From contig NZ_CACZTX010000007.1 of assembly GCF_902784195.1 (NCBI RefSeq), positions 1 to 64,000 of the forward strand: a DNA stretch of 64,000 nucleotides, read 5' to 3'. Source of the DNA: an uncultured Methanobrevibacter sp. (GTDB taxonomy: Archaea > Methanobacteriota > Methanobacteria > Methanobacteriales > Methanobacteriaceae). Below are positions 1 through 9,374 of this stretch, in pieces (the stretch's first letter is position 1; each line of letters begins with the position of its first letter). A program made the translations under genes and the position numbers. Below the pieces are notes generated by a model. The model was not told the origin of the DNA and made no database searches. It saw only the letters and a list, made by a program, of their open reading frames with translations.

Positions 1-89
1 CTCGTTTCGATCCCAGAAGTTAAGTCTTTTCGCGTTTTGTTTGTGTACTATGGGTTTCGGTCTATGGGAATTTCATTTAGCTGCCAGCC
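1..89 (+). rRNA. rrf: 5S ribosomal RNA, 3' part
   Basis: The window opens inside a 5S rRNA. The conserved segment GATCCCAGAAGTTAAG lies at about 9-24 and the molecule closes near 89 with CTGCCAGCC. A T-run at 90-97 follows, as expected for an archaeal terminator. The 5' portion lies outside the window, so an rRNA operon presumably sits just upstream. The identification rests on the conserved loop and on the position before a T-run, and the exact 3' end is approximate. Confidence 0.85.
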
Positions 90-250
90 TTTTTTTATCT
101 AACATTATTTAGTTTTATATTTTGCGAACTTTTTATTATCTTTTTTTATTATCATTTAGTATGATTGATCTACTTTTATTTAATTTCTTAAACGATTTTT
201 CTATATTTTGCTATTGTTTTTTCTTTATAATTTCTAGAATTATCAAAAAC

Positions 251-383
251 TTTATATACTATGTATAACAATTGTTATATAATGAATATTTTTCTTAAAA
301 TTTATTTTTAATAATCTCACTATTTTTAATATTTTTTCATTAAGAATAGAACACTTGTAAATATAAAATATAACAATTGTTAT
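251..383 (+). promoter_or_regulatory. metY promoter with two palindromic operator candidates
   Basis: A TATA box TTTATATA lies at 251-258. Downstream is a 16-bp perfect palindrome TATAACAATTGTTATA (264-279), positioned between the TATA box and the expected start point near 281. A second copy of its 14-bp core, ATAACAATTGTTAT, lies at 370-383. The centres are 105 bp apart, close to ten helical turns. The layout suggests a dimeric regulator that binds over the start site and in the long leader. The region from 90 to 509 holds no gene. Confidence 0.6.
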
Positions 384-509
384 TTTTTAATGATTATATT
401 AAAAATATTTCAAAAAGAATATTTTTAAGAATTTTATTAAATGTCTAATTTATTAAAATCCACTAGTATTCATTATATTTATTAATTAATTTATATTATA
501 GGTGATAAA

Positions 510-1826
510 ATGACTAACAAAAATTATGGATTAAGTACTTTAGGATTACACGCAGGACAAGAAGAACCAGACCCAGCAACAGGATCAAGAGCTGTTCCGA
601 TTTATCAAACTTCATCTTATGTATTTAAGGATACGGATCAGGCAGCAAATAGGTTTGCTCTTCAGGAATTTGGTCAAATTTACAGTAGATTAACTAACCC
701 TACTAGTGATGCATTTGAAGCGAGAATTGCTGCAATAGAAGGAGGTAATTCTGCAATATCTGCTGCTAGTGGTTTAGCTGCTATTACTTATGCATTATTA
801 AACATTACCCAACCTGGTGATGAAATAGTTTCTGCAGATAATTTATATGGTGGAACATACCAATTGTTTGATTACACTTTTAAAGATTTGGCACGTAATG
901 TTATCTTTGTAGATTCTCAAGATCTTGATGCTTTTGAAGCGGCTATAACTGATAAGACAAAAGCAATTTATGTGGAATCTATCGGAAATCCAAAATTGGA
1001 TGTTCCTGAATTTGAAAAACTAGCTGAAATCGCTCATTCTCATGATATTCCATTAGTGGTAGACAATACTGCTGCTGTTGGATTAGTAAGACCTTTAGAA
1101 CATGGAGCAGATGTAATTGCAGCTTCTGCAACCAAGTTTGTTGGAGGTCATGGTACTGCTATAGGAGGATATATTGTCGATAGCGGTAAATTCAATTGGG
1201 GAAATGGTAAATTCCCTACCCTTTCTGAACCAGACCCAAGTTATCATGGTCTTAACTATTGGGAAGTATTCGGTGATTTCCCAGGTCTTGGAAACATTGC
1301 TTATACTCTTCGTATAAGAGCAAGATTATTAAGAGATTTAGGTGCAACACTTGCTCCTGTTCACAGTTTCATATTCTTGCAAGGTTTAGAAACTTTATCT
1401 ATCAGAATGGCTAAACATTCTGAAAATGCATTAAAAGTAGCTAAACATTTAGAACAACACCCTGCAGTAAGTTGGGTAAGTTATCCTGGACTTGAAAGTC
1501 ATCCAACACATGAAACTGCTAAAAAATACTTAGGAGACCAATATGGTGCTTTATTGACCTTTGGTGTTAAAGGTGGTCTTGAAGCAGGAAAAGAATTCAT
1601 TGATAATCTTGAATTGTTATCTTTACTTGCTAATATTGGTGATGCAAAAAGTTTGGTTATCCACCCAGCTTCCACTACACACCAACAATTAACTCCAGAA
1701 GAACAGGAAAGTACTGGTGTAACTCCTGACTTGATTAGAGTATCTGTAGGTCTTGAAGATGTAGAGGATATCATTGCTGATATTGATCAAGCTTTAGAAA
1801 AAGTCACTGCTAAATTTGGAGAATAA
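510..1826 (+). CDS. metY: O-acetylhomoserine sulfhydrylase
   Basis: A PLP-dependent enzyme of 438 residues from the Cys/Met metabolism family. It joins O-acetylhomoserine with sulfide to make homocysteine, a cytoplasmic step of sulfur assimilation and methionine synthesis. Visible hallmarks are an N-terminal TLGLHAGQ motif, the cofactor loop near residues 85-115, an aspartate in the VVDNTAAVG segment, and the PLP lysine in [11 protein letters not shown]. Length and sequence fit the MetY branch rather than the shorter cystathionine synthases. ATG at 510 follows a GGTGA site at 501-505. The gene has a separate promoter with paired palindromes and a hairpin terminator, so it is probably monocistronic. 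A cysteine desulfurase operon follows on the same strand. Confidence 0.93.
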   Translation: MTNKNYGLSTLGLHAGQEEPDPATGSRAVPIYQTSSYVFKDTDQAANRFALQEFGQIYSRLTNPTSDAFEARIAAIEGGNSAISAASGLAAITYALLNITQPGDEIVSADNLYGGTYQLFDYTFKDLARNVIFVDSQDLDAFEAAITDKTKAIYVESIGNPKLDVPEFEKLAEIAHSHDIPLVVDNTAAVGLVRPLEHGADVIAASATKFVGGHGTAIGGYIVDSGKFNWGNGKFPTLSEPDPSYHGLNYWEVFGDFPGLGNIAYTLRIRARLLRDLGATLAPVHSFIFLQGLETLSIRMAKHSENALKVAKHLEQHPAVSWVSYPGLESHPTHETAKKYLGDQYGALLTFGVKGGLEAGKEFIDNLELLSLLANIGDAKSLVIHPASTTHQQLTPEEQESTGVTPDLIRVSVGLEDVEDIIADIDQALEKVTAKFGE

Positions 1827-1847
1827 TTTAATTCTCCAATTATTTTT
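1816..1847 (+). terminator. metY terminator overlapping the stop codon
   Basis: Perfect 9-bp arms TTGGAGAAT (1816-1824) and ATTCTCCAA (1831-1839) enclose a 6-base loop and are followed by a T-rich tract. The last codons and the TAA stop contribute to the 5' arm and loop. Confidence 0.7.
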
Positions 1848-1972
1848 AATATTTCTATACCCTTAATTTTTTATTTTTTTTTTAAATTTTTGTATTTTTT
1901 CAATTATATTTTTCACTTAAATTTTTCAATTTTTATAATGCTCTTTTTTAAAAAAGTTAGTTAAACCTAAAC

Positions 1973-2056
1973 TTTATATACTAAAACTTACTAATAATAA
2001 ATTAGGAAATATAACTATAGTTATATTTTTTAAAAAATTATAATAACGTAGTTATT
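1973..2056 (+). promoter_or_regulatory. nifS promoter with paired palindromes related to those of metY
   Basis: The core AAACTTTATATACTA around 1969-1983 is identical over 15 bases to the metY promoter. Two inverted repeats of the form ATAAC-spacer-GTTAT follow. ATAACTATAGTTAT at 2011-2024 extends as a perfect palindrome to 2007-2028. A 3-base-spacer version ATAAC-GTA-GTTAT lies at 2043-2055. Their centres are about 31 bp apart, near three helical turns. The first lies at the expected start site about 27 bases after the TATA box. The arrangement points to joint control with metY. Confidence 0.6.
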
Positions 2057-2129
2057 TTATCTTTAAAATAATTAATATAATTACTAAAAAAATAATTTTT
2101 ATTTAGAGAAAAAATTGGGAGAGCTAATT

Positions 2130-3338
2130 ATGATATATATGGATAATTCTGCTACTTCTCCAGTAAAAGAAGAAGTATTTAATGCAATGGTACCTTATTT
2201 GAAAGAAGAATTCGGTAATCCTTCTACTTTTTATAAATTAGGTAGGAATGCTAAAAAAGCGGTTGAAGAAGCTCGTGAACATGTAGCTAAATTAATTAAT
2301 GCTGATACAAGGGAGATCATATTTACAAGTGGAGGAACTGAATCTGACAATATGGCTATTAAAGGTGTGGCTCTTAAATTTGAAGATAAAGGTAAACATA
2401 TTATTACTACAGAAATTGAGCATCCTGCAGTATTAAGAACTTGTGAATTCCTTGAATCAAGAGGATATGAAGTTACTTATTTGCCAGTAAATGAAAATGG
2501 TATAATCAGTATAGAAGATTTAAAAAATGCAATTAGAGAAGATACCATTTTAATTTCTGTCATGCATGCAAATAATGAGATAGGAACTATACAGCCAATT
2601 GAAGAGGTAGGTAAGATTGCAAAGGAAAATGGAATTATCTTCCATTGTGATGCAGTGCAATCTGTAGGTAAGATTCCAGTGGATGTTAAAGAAGCAAATA
2701 TTGACTTATTGTCCATTTCTTCCCATAAGATTTATGGTCCAAAAGGTGTTGGTGCAATATTTATTAGAAAAGGAGTTAGATTAGAATTATTGATTCATGG
2801 GGGAGGTCAAGAGAACGGTCTTAGGTCTGGTACTGAAAATGTTCCAGGTATCGTAGGTTTTGGTAAAGCTGCTGAGCTTGCTTATGAACATTTGGATGAA
2901 AACATTGCAAAACTTACAGAATTAAGAGATGCTCTTATTGAAAAGATTAGTGATAGGATTCCAGAAGCTTACTTAAATGGGGATAGAGAGAATAGACTTC
3001 CAAATAATGTAAACTTTAGATTTGCAGCAATCGAAGGGGAAGGTTTGATCTTAAGATTAGATGCTAAAGGAATCAATGGTGCAACTGGTTCTGCATGTTC
3101 ATCAAAAAGTCTAAAGGCATCCTATGTATTAAGTGCTTTAGGTTTGGAAGATGCTGAGATTCACGGTTCCTTAAGATTAAGTTTAGGTACTGAAAATAGC
3201 TTAGAAGATGTAGATGTTGTTGTAGATGCATTGGATGAAGTTGTTTCAGGATTAAGAAGAATGTCCCCATTATGGGATAATGAAAATAATGAATCTTTAG
3301 AATTAGATGAGTCTAAGTTTACAGACCCAGATCATTAA
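2130..3338 (+). CDS. nifS: Cysteine desulfurase, NifS/IscS family
   Basis: A PLP enzyme of 402 residues that takes sulfur from cysteine as a persulfide for Fe-S clusters and thiolated tRNAs. It carries the N-terminal YMDNSATSP segment, FTSGGTESDN, the PLP lysine in SSHKIYGPKG, and the catalytic cysteine in the GSACSSKS loop. The ATG at 2130 is preferred because GGGAG at 2117-2121 is well spaced from it; the upstream in-frame TTG at 2115 overlaps that site. The acidic C-terminal tail after residue 380 is poorly conserved in the family. A scaffold gene follows after 60 bp, a typical nifS-nifU pair. Confidence 0.92.
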   Translation: MIYMDNSATSPVKEEVFNAMVPYLKEEFGNPSTFYKLGRNAKKAVEEAREHVAKLINADTREIIFTSGGTESDNMAIKGVALKFEDKGKHIITTEIEHPAVLRTCEFLESRGYEVTYLPVNENGIISIEDLKNAIREDTILISVMHANNEIGTIQPIEEVGKIAKENGIIFHCDAVQSVGKIPVDVKEANIDLLSISSHKIYGPKGVGAIFIRKGVRLELLIHGGGQENGLRSGTENVPGIVGFGKAAELAYEHLDENIAKLTELRDALIEKISDRIPEAYLNGDRENRLPNNVNFRFAAIEGEGLILRLDAKGINGATGSACSSKSLKASYVLSALGLEDAEIHGSLRLSLGTENSLEDVDVVVDALDEVVSGLRRMSPLWDNENNESLELDESKFTDPDH

Positions 3339-3398
3339 GTAAAAATTTAAATATTAGGATTATTTAAAAAGATAATGTAAAGAATAAGGTGATAAGAT

Positions 3399-3773
3399 AT
3401 GTACAGTGAAAAAGTTATGGACCATTTTGCAAATCCAAGAAATTCTGGTATTATTGAAAATGCAAGTGGTGAAGGAACTGTTGGAAACCCTACTTGTGGG
3501 GATTTAATGACTATTTACATTGATGTTGATGACAATGATGTAATTCAAGATATTAAGTTTGAAACCTTTGGTTGCGGTGCTGCAATAGCTACAAGCAGTA
3601 TGATAACTGAAATTGCAAAGGGAATGACAGTTGATGAAGCTTTAGAGATCACTAGAAATGATGTTGCTGATGCATTAGATGGTCTTCCACCAATCAAGAT
3701 GCATTGTTCTAACTTAGCAGCAGATGCATTGACTGAAGCAATCAAAGATTACAAATCTAAAAAAGCTGAATAA
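3399..3773 (+). CDS. nifU: Fe-S cluster assembly scaffold, NifU/IscU family
   Basis: A scaffold protein of 124 residues that receives sulfur from the cysteine desulfurase and iron to build a transient 2Fe-2S cluster. It has the three expected cysteines, in NPTCGD, FGCGAA and MHCSNLA, with the conserved aspartate two residues after the first. Length matches stand-alone IscU/NifU N-terminal proteins. ATG 3399 follows a GGTGATAAG site. It is the second gene of the nifS-nifU unit. The stop codon lies in a 16-bp AT palindrome (3769-3784) that may help end transcription. Confidence 0.92.
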   Translation: MYSEKVMDHFANPRNSGIIENASGEGTVGNPTCGDLMTIYIDVDDNDVIQDIKFETFGCGAAIATSSMITEIAKGMTVDEALEITRNDVADALDGLPPIKMHCSNLAADALTEAIKDYKSKKAE

Positions 3774-4390
3774 AAATTTTTATTATTAATTTTTAAATTT
3801 TTTATTCTATTTTTTTATTCTATTATTTATTCTATTTTTTATTTTAATTTTTTTCAACTATTTTTTTATAATAATTTTTGAAATTATTTTTTATTCTATT
3901 CTTTTAAAACTATTTTTATTTATTTCATATAATTTTTTCAATTTCAATTTTTTAAGATTTTTGTTTCATCTCTTTAAAACTTTTTTTTAAATTTTTTTAT
4001 AATTTTCATAAAAATCCACATTTTCAAAAAATTTTGATAAAAATTTTCCCAATTTTTCACAATTTCATTTTTGTGCAAAAATTATATAGTAACATTTCAT
4101 TAAATGATGGTTTATTCAAAATGAATTAATTTAATTAATCATAAAATCAATTTAAATAAATTATATCTTCTGAGTATAAAAATGAATTTAGTATATCTAC
4201 ATCTAACAGTTTAAAAATAATGATTTAATAAATTTTTAATTTTGAGTTATCAGAAAATAGAAATTTTAGAAAAAAGTTAAAAATTATAAAAATTATAAAA
4301 ATTATAAAAATTAGAAAAATAGAAAATTGAAAAAAAATAATTCATGATAAAATTTATCAAAAAATTATTTTTCTATTGAAATTATTTTTT
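3774..4390. other. Convergent intergenic region with a 9-bp tandem repeat
   Basis: This 617-bp gap lies between two convergent genes and is extremely AT-rich, with long T-runs on the left. It contains a tandem array of the 9-mer AAATTATAA at 4281-4320, with four units, the last changed to AAATTAGAA. I see no plausible gene, RNA or promoter. Confidence 0.5.
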
Positions 4391-6724
4391 TTATTCATTA
4401 GTCATATTTTGGATTTCACTTAGAAGTTGATTCAATACTTCCTTACCAAGACCTTCAATATATTTTATTGATCCTGCACATTCGTGACCTCCACCATCAA
4501 TACCTGCTTGAGGTATCTTATCTGCAAGACTAATGACTATATTATTTACATTAAATCCAAAGATCTTATGGACAGAATCAGTTGCCCTTAAAACTCCAAA
4601 GTCAGGGCCATGTCCAAGTGTAATGATTGGCTTATCTTCACCAATCTCTTTAACAATCTTATCATGGACAAATCCACAGGTTTTTCCAGGAGCAGGGAAT
4701 GTAAATTTATGAGCATATTTTTCAACATCCAAAACGTTGAAGTAGATTCCATTTTCCAATTTCACTCTTTTTATATTAGGCAAAGCCGCTTTCATTTGGG
4801 TATCTACACGTTTTAGGTATTCTTTATATAATGCTTCAACCATCTTAGGATGCTTGTCAAGATTGTCTACGCCTAAAATGGTATCAATTATGCCTCTACC
4901 ATTCATGAATCTAAGGAAGTAAGCTTCAAAATCGATACATTCAGCAATCTCCTTCAACTGCTCTCTATCATATCCTTTCTCAGATGCAAGATTTACATAT
5001 TGTTCCACTTCATCTGCTTCTGCACGGTCTCCTAAAACTGCTATAGCCGGCAAGTGTTTTACTAAATCTTCAACATCTGGATTTATGATGTGTGCAACTT
5101 CAGTAGCTAATGCTCCAGCAGTTATTTGTGAATCTCCTCCAACAAGATAAGGATTTACATGAGTGTCAACGTATTCATCCACTGCAACAGTACCTGCAAT
5201 AATGTCTTCATTGTTGCACTCTGCACTTCCATCAATTGTTTCTCCATTTTTCAATGTTTTTGTAATCAATTCTCCAGGGAAGTGATGGTCAATAACAACT
5301 ATTTCAATATCATAGATTTTTGCCTGCATCAATGCTACAATGTCTTCCTCAGTGGAACCATTGTCCAATAACACAATCAATGGCAATTTTTGCCCATGTC
5401 TTTCAAAGTCTTCCAATGCAAAGGATAAGTCCTTAACCACATCTTCCAATTCATAGAATGGCGCTTTACTAGGAGAACGTTTGAAGTAGTGATATTCTGC
5501 ATCATTATCCGGATTGAACTCTTTTAATAAGGGGATCACTGCTTTTTCCATTGCAACTCCTGCACAAATACCATCTGCATCTGCATGGTGTCTAACAAGG
5601 ATAGATCTTCCGTCTAAAATTGCTCTTCTGATAACTTTTGCAGCTTCTCTCATTTTAGGTTTTAACCTATCTAAAACTGGGCTTTGGATTAAGAAATCAA
5701 CATCATCAGGTTCTGCTTTTTTATCTAAAGCAATATCAATGAATTCCTTCATTTTGTTTGCTTCTTCATCTCCAAGCTTTTCAATGCTGCTTGATTCTAT
5801 TTGAATTTCACCATTATGCTTATTGACTTCTCCAATTACCTCTACAATGTCCCCTATTTCAATTTCAGGGTACATTCTAACTCCAGGTTCATTAAATGCT
5901 GCAGCCCAGGTAATTGCAGTTTCATCAGTGATTGTAAAAATAGTTGGTCCAGATGTCTGTTGGATTTGTATAACTTCTCCATAGACTTTAACGACATTAC
6001 CCATTGAAGAATCATCAAGTGTTTCGATTTTGGTTCTTTTGATGTTTTTCTTGACTTTTTTAATCACATATTCCCCTTTGAAAACGCTTGCAGGAGCCAT
6101 ATCCACTTCACGTTTTCTCTCTTTGATTTGGGTGATTCTTACAAATACATAATCTCCAACTTTATTTGTAGAATTACGTGTTCTCATGAGTCCCCAAACC
6201 TGATTGTTTAAGCTAACAAAAAGACCATATCTTTCCACTCTTGTAACTTTACCTCTATAGATGGAATTAAGCTCTAAGTCACTCATTTCGCATAATCCAT
6301 CTAATTCATAAACAATTTCCTTTCCAGAAATATCTGATTCCACAACAATTTTTTCTGGATTTTTCTCTCTTTCCAATTGTTTTTTCATTTTTTCCTCTTC
6401 ATGTTTTTCTGCACATTCATCACAGTAATTCTTATCAGAGTCAATACGTTTTCCACATTCATTGCAAACAGTAATTTCACCAGTTCCATTACAGTAGGAA
6501 CAGTCTTCCAAAACATCTACCATTCCCTTTCCATCACATACTTCACATGGAACATCCTGATCTGCATCTAAATCAAACTTAGCTCTAGCATTACTGTTTA
6601 CACCTTTAAAGTGGTTTTTCATTTCAAATGTATCTACATAACCGGTTCCATCACAATTTTCACATATTTTTGTATCTACAGCTATGGAACCAGTCCCATT
6701 ACATTTTGGGCATGCTTTTTTCAT
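4391..6724 (-). CDS. Zinc-finger/S1/OB/DHH phosphoesterase (RecJ-like nuclease family)
   Basis: A 777-residue multidomain protein. Residues 1-110 hold DnaJ-type CxxCxGxG zinc motifs (CPKCNGTG, CENCDGTG, CEVCDGKG, CSYCNGTG) and a further pair of CxxC knuckles. An S1-like RNA-binding domain follows at about 150-205 (YRGKVTRVERYGLFVSL), then an OB fold at about 235-325, and a DHH phosphoesterase core with RHHADADGICAG near 378 and DHH near 478. A DHHA1 region ends in a GGHECAGS motif. DHH proteins of this type are Mn-dependent nucleases or phosphodiesterases. The added RNA-binding modules suggest a nucleic acid substrate, but specificity is unknown. GGGGG precedes ATG 6724. A second DHH nuclease, GAN-like, lies at 23.5 kb. 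Confidence 0.8.
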   Translation of the reverse strand: MKKACPKCNGTGSIAVDTKICENCDGTGYVDTFEMKNHFKGVNSNARAKFDLDADQDVPCEVCDGKGMVDVLEDCSYCNGTGEITVCNECGKRIDSDKNYCDECAEKHEEEKMKKQLEREKNPEKIVVESDISGKEIVYELDGLCEMSDLELNSIYRGKVTRVERYGLFVSLNNQVWGLMRTRNSTNKVGDYVFVRITQIKERKREVDMAPASVFKGEYVIKKVKKNIKRTKIETLDDSSMGNVVKVYGEVIQIQQTSGPTIFTITDETAITWAAAFNEPGVRMYPEIEIGDIVEVIGEVNKHNGEIQIESSSIEKLGDEEANKMKEFIDIALDKKAEPDDVDFLIQSPVLDRLKPKMREAAKVIRRAILDGRSILVRHHADADGICAGVAMEKAVIPLLKEFNPDNDAEYHYFKRSPSKAPFYELEDVVKDLSFALEDFERHGQKLPLIVLLDNGSTEEDIVALMQAKIYDIEIVVIDHHFPGELITKTLKNGETIDGSAECNNEDIIAGTVAVDEYVDTHVNPYLVGGDSQITAGALATEVAHIINPDVEDLVKHLPAIAVLGDRAEADEVEQYVNLASEKGYDREQLKEIAECIDFEAYFLRFMNGRGIIDTILGVDNLDKHPKMVEALYKEYLKRVDTQMKAALPNIKRVKLENGIYFNVLDVEKYAHKFTFPAPGKTCGFVHDKIVKEIGEDKPIITLGHGPDFGVLRATDSVHKIFGFNVNNIVISLADKIPQAGIDGGGHECAGSIKYIEGLGKEVLNQLLSEIQNMTNE

Positions 6725-6811
6725 TTTTCCCCCTCATAGATCTTTCTAATAAATTGAATAATTCAAATAAAAATATAAATTATTATGTTGAATAATCCCT
6801 ATTTTAGATTA

Positions 6812-7321
6812 TTAGATTATTCCTGCTTTTTTGAAAATTTCTGAGTTTTCTTCTACTAATTGATTTCTTTCACCTTGAAGTATCACTGCTTTTTTCATTA
6901 GATTATTAGCTGATTGAGCATATGAATTTCCTGAATATGCATCATTATTTGCATAATATTGAATAGCTAAATAAAGCTCATCACTTGCCTGTTTCTTTAA
7001 TGACACTTCTTCTTTAATCAAATCAATGTACTCTTTATATACACTTTCATTTAAGTCATCTTGATAGTCTTCAATTTCTGAAAGTTTTGTTTCTGCATCA
7101 TTGAATTTTTCCTTTGCAATTTGAATGTTATTGTTTCCACTTGCATAATCACGGCTATTTATGGAGCTGATTGCAGCATTATAATCGTTATCGCCTTCAG
7201 TAATATCAGTGTTCAAATCTTTCATTCTATTGTTTATATTATCAATAGGACTGTTAATGCAACCGCTTATACTAACAACTGCTATCAATACTAAAACAAT
7301 TAATATAATATCTTTTCTCAT
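6812..7321 (-). CDS. Putative lipoprotein with helical domain
   Basis: An exported protein of 169 residues. An N-terminal lysine/arginine-led hydrophobic helix ends in the lipobox-like SISGC at residues 17-21, so the cysteine is probably lipid-modified and anchors the protein on the outer face of the membrane. The rest is predicted helical and rich in Asn, Asp, Lys and Glu, consistent with a coiled-coil or helical bundle. I do not recognise the family. No good ribosome binding site precedes the ATG, and a weak AT-rich box about 27 bases upstream would allow a leaderless mRNA. The role is unknown. Confidence 0.65.
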   Translation of the reverse strand: MRKDIILIVLVLIAVVSISGCINSPIDNINNRMKDLNTDITEGDNDYNAAISSINSRDYASGNNNIQIAKEKFNDAETKLSEIEDYQDDLNESVYKEYIDLIKEEVSLKKQASDELYLAIQYYANNDAYSGNSYAQSANNLMKKAVILQGERNQLVEENSEIFKKAGII

Positions 7322-7558
7322 GCTATCAAAATTTAATTTTTTTATTTAAAAATTACAGTTAATTATTTTTAGTTTTTATTATAATTTTATTATAGTTAAT
7401 AATTTTATAAATTTTACTTATATAATATTAATATTATGAATTTCATATTTTATAAAATTTAGTAATTTGATGAAAAATAAGATTATTTTAAGATTATTAA
7501 AATTAGGAAAAATAGAGAAATAATTTAAAAAAATGTTTTAAAAAAATAAAAAATAGAA

Positions 7559-7585
7559 AAGTATTATTTAAAATAAATAATACTT
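7559..7585 (-). terminator. Superoxide reductase terminator
   Basis: Perfect 11-bp arms AAGTATTATTT (7559-7569) and AAATAATACTT (7575-7585) enclose a 5-base loop. On the minus strand the stop codon TAA (7586-7584) lies at the start of the stem, and T-rich sequence follows. Confidence 0.65.
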
Positions 7586-7964
7586 AGGAATGCCATAAAC
7601 CGTGGATGTTACAATATTCAATAGCTTTTACATCTTCAACTTCTGCATTTACATCGAATACTGCTTTAGGTTCATCACCAGGTTTTAAGTTTGCACGGTA
7701 AACTTGGTCTCCTACAATTAATTCAACAAAGTTAATGTAATGTTCCTCTAACATTGGGTGAGCTTCTTCTCCCATAGTTACGACAATTTTGCCGTCTTCT
7801 TTAGTGATAACTGGGATGTGTTTTACTCCACCTTCTGGTAATTGTCTAGGTTCTAAAAGTTCCATTGCTTCTCCACAGCATACTAATTCTCCAGCACCTT
7901 CAACAATAACTTCTACCATGTTTCCACAGTGGTTACATCTGTAAATTTCATTGATTTTAACCAT
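7584..7964 (-). CDS. dfx: Desulfoferrodoxin / superoxide reductase
   Basis: A two-domain iron protein of 126 residues that reduces superoxide to hydrogen peroxide in the cytoplasm of anaerobes. The N-terminal desulforedoxin domain has CNHCG at 9-13 and the CC pair near 28-29 for the rubredoxin-like iron. The C-terminal catalytic domain has KHIPVI (catalytic lysine and first histidine), HPMLEEHY and a closing CNIHGLWHS that supplies the cysteine and histidine ligands. A GGAGGT site precedes ATG 7964. It has its own promoter and terminator. With fprA at 53.8 kb it forms the oxygen defence visible in this window. Confidence 0.93.
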   Translation of the reverse strand: MVKINEIYRCNHCGNMVEVIVEGAGELVCCGEAMELLEPRQLPEGGVKHIPVITKEDGKIVVTMGEEAHPMLEEHYINFVELIVGDQVYRANLKPGDEPKAVFDVNAEVEDVKAIEYCNIHGLWHS

Positions 7965-8369
7965 ATTATTACCTCCAAATAATAATTAATTCTACTTTGT
8001 CCCTTTCAATATATAAAGTTTTATATTATTGAAACATTTAAGGTTTATGGGTTAAAATTTATGAGATTTTACATTTTTTAGTTTAAATGAGTTCAAATTT
8101 TAAAATATTTTATAAAAACTTTTTATATTTGTAAAAATATAAATATATAATAAGATATTAAATTTCAAAAAAGTTTCAATGGAGGTAAAGTTAAGCCTTT
8201 CATTTTTAATGTTTTTTATAAGATTTTCAACACTTTTCTGAAATTTGAAATTTTTAATTAATTTAAGAAAATTTAAAATTTAATAGGCATAAGTTGAAAG
8301 TATTTGGATTGTAAAATTTGGATTGTAAGTTAAATTTAAGTATGCCTAATGTTTAAGCGATGTGAGATT
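7965..8369. promoter_or_regulatory. Divergent promoter region of dfx and the DUF2121-like gene
   Basis: On the minus strand a TATA box AACTTTATAT lies at 8020-8011, about 50 bases before the dfx ATG. On the plus strand an AT-rich box near 8118-8128 (ACTTTTTATAT) could serve the gene starting at 8370. A 20-codon open frame at 8179-8241 has no convincing start and is not called. Confidence 0.5.
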
Positions 8370-9296
8370 ATGAGTTTAATTATTGCTTATGTAGGAAAGA
8401 AAGGATGTGTAATGGCAGGAGATAAGAGAAGAATTGCCTATTTCGGTTCTAAAGAGGAACGTGAACTTTTAGAACAGGAAATTTACACCGGTGAAATTAC
8501 CAGTGATGAAGAATTATACGCAAGAGCCGAAGAGCTTGGGATAAGCCTTAAAGTTACAGATGATGCAACTAAAGTAAAAAGTGTAGAAAATGTAGCTGTA
8601 GGAGAGGTCAGTTCAAGAGGAACTATGGAAACCAAAAGGAAAAGAATTTACGGTACAACCAACGGTTTCCAGATTATTGAGTTAACTGGATCTGAAATAG
8701 TTAATTCAAAAAAAGGAGAGTCCTCAATTATCGTATTTGGTAATAAGATTACAAAATCATTAGCTAATGAAATGCTTAAGAAAAGATGGAAACCTAGTTT
8801 TAGCTTGAAATATATGGGAGATATCTTCGGTCAAATCATAGATGATATTTCTAAAAAAACTCCTTCTTTAGGTACTAAATATGATGTTGTCATCCAACAA
8901 AACAACTTGTCTAAAGACAAAGTTCAAGATTATTTAGATGAAGTAATTGAAAGAGATGTAAATCTTTTAGCTAAGTTTAGAACAAAACTCCGAGAGGATT
9001 TATTAAAACAAAATGAGACAATTAAATTAGCATCTACAATAATAGATGAGGGTCCTGTTGGAATTGTTGATTCAATTGATGATAAGATGATTCAAGTGAA
9101 ATTAAATCCTGATGTAAGGGCATTTGACATCAATTGGAAACTTCTTGCAAAACCTAGTGAAAATGTTATCATGTTTGTTGAAGGTGAAGATGATGCATTA
9201 TTAAAGGACCAAGTTGTTATTGAAAATGAAGTTTTATGCATTAAACGTAATAAGGCTAATTTAAAATGTGATATTATTTTATGTCATCTTGAATAA
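8370..9296 (+). CDS. Conserved archaeal protein, DUF2121-like, proteasome-like N-terminus
   Basis: A protein of 308 residues. The N-terminus MSLIIAYVGKKGCVMAGDKR resembles the beginning of Ntn-hydrolase (proteasome beta-type) folds, in which a strand is followed by an xVMAxDxR motif. I match it to a methanogen family of unknown function (DUF2121). The catalytic N-terminal threonine of true proteasome subunits is not seen. ATG 8370 is preferred over 8349 because a GTGAG sequence sits just before it and the domain begins there. It is followed by an MBL-fold gene on the same strand after 78 bp. Function is unknown. Confidence 0.6.
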   Translation: MSLIIAYVGKKGCVMAGDKRRIAYFGSKEERELLEQEIYTGEITSDEELYARAEELGISLKVTDDATKVKSVENVAVGEVSSRGTMETKRKRIYGTTNGFQIIELTGSEIVNSKKGESSIIVFGNKITKSLANEMLKKRWKPSFSLKYMGDIFGQIIDDISKKTPSLGTKYDVVIQQNNLSKDKVQDYLDEVIERDVNLLAKFRTKLREDLLKQNETIKLASTIIDEGPVGIVDSIDDKMIQVKLNPDVRAFDINWKLLAKPSENVIMFVEGEDDALLKDQVVIENEVLCIKRNKANLKCDIILCHLE

Positions 9297-9374
9297 ATAG
9301 TGTTTATTGTCGATTAAGTATTTAGATTGATTGCATTTAGAGTTATTTTATATTTTTTATAAAAGGTGACAATA

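Noticed and set aside
2115-2129. TTG start extending NifS by five residues
   Set aside because: The TTG overlaps the GGGAG ribosome site, which is well placed for ATG 2130.
8179-8241. Twenty-codon ORF after GGAGG-like sequence
   Set aside because: The GGAGGT lies inside the frame, not before its ATG, and nothing supports translation.
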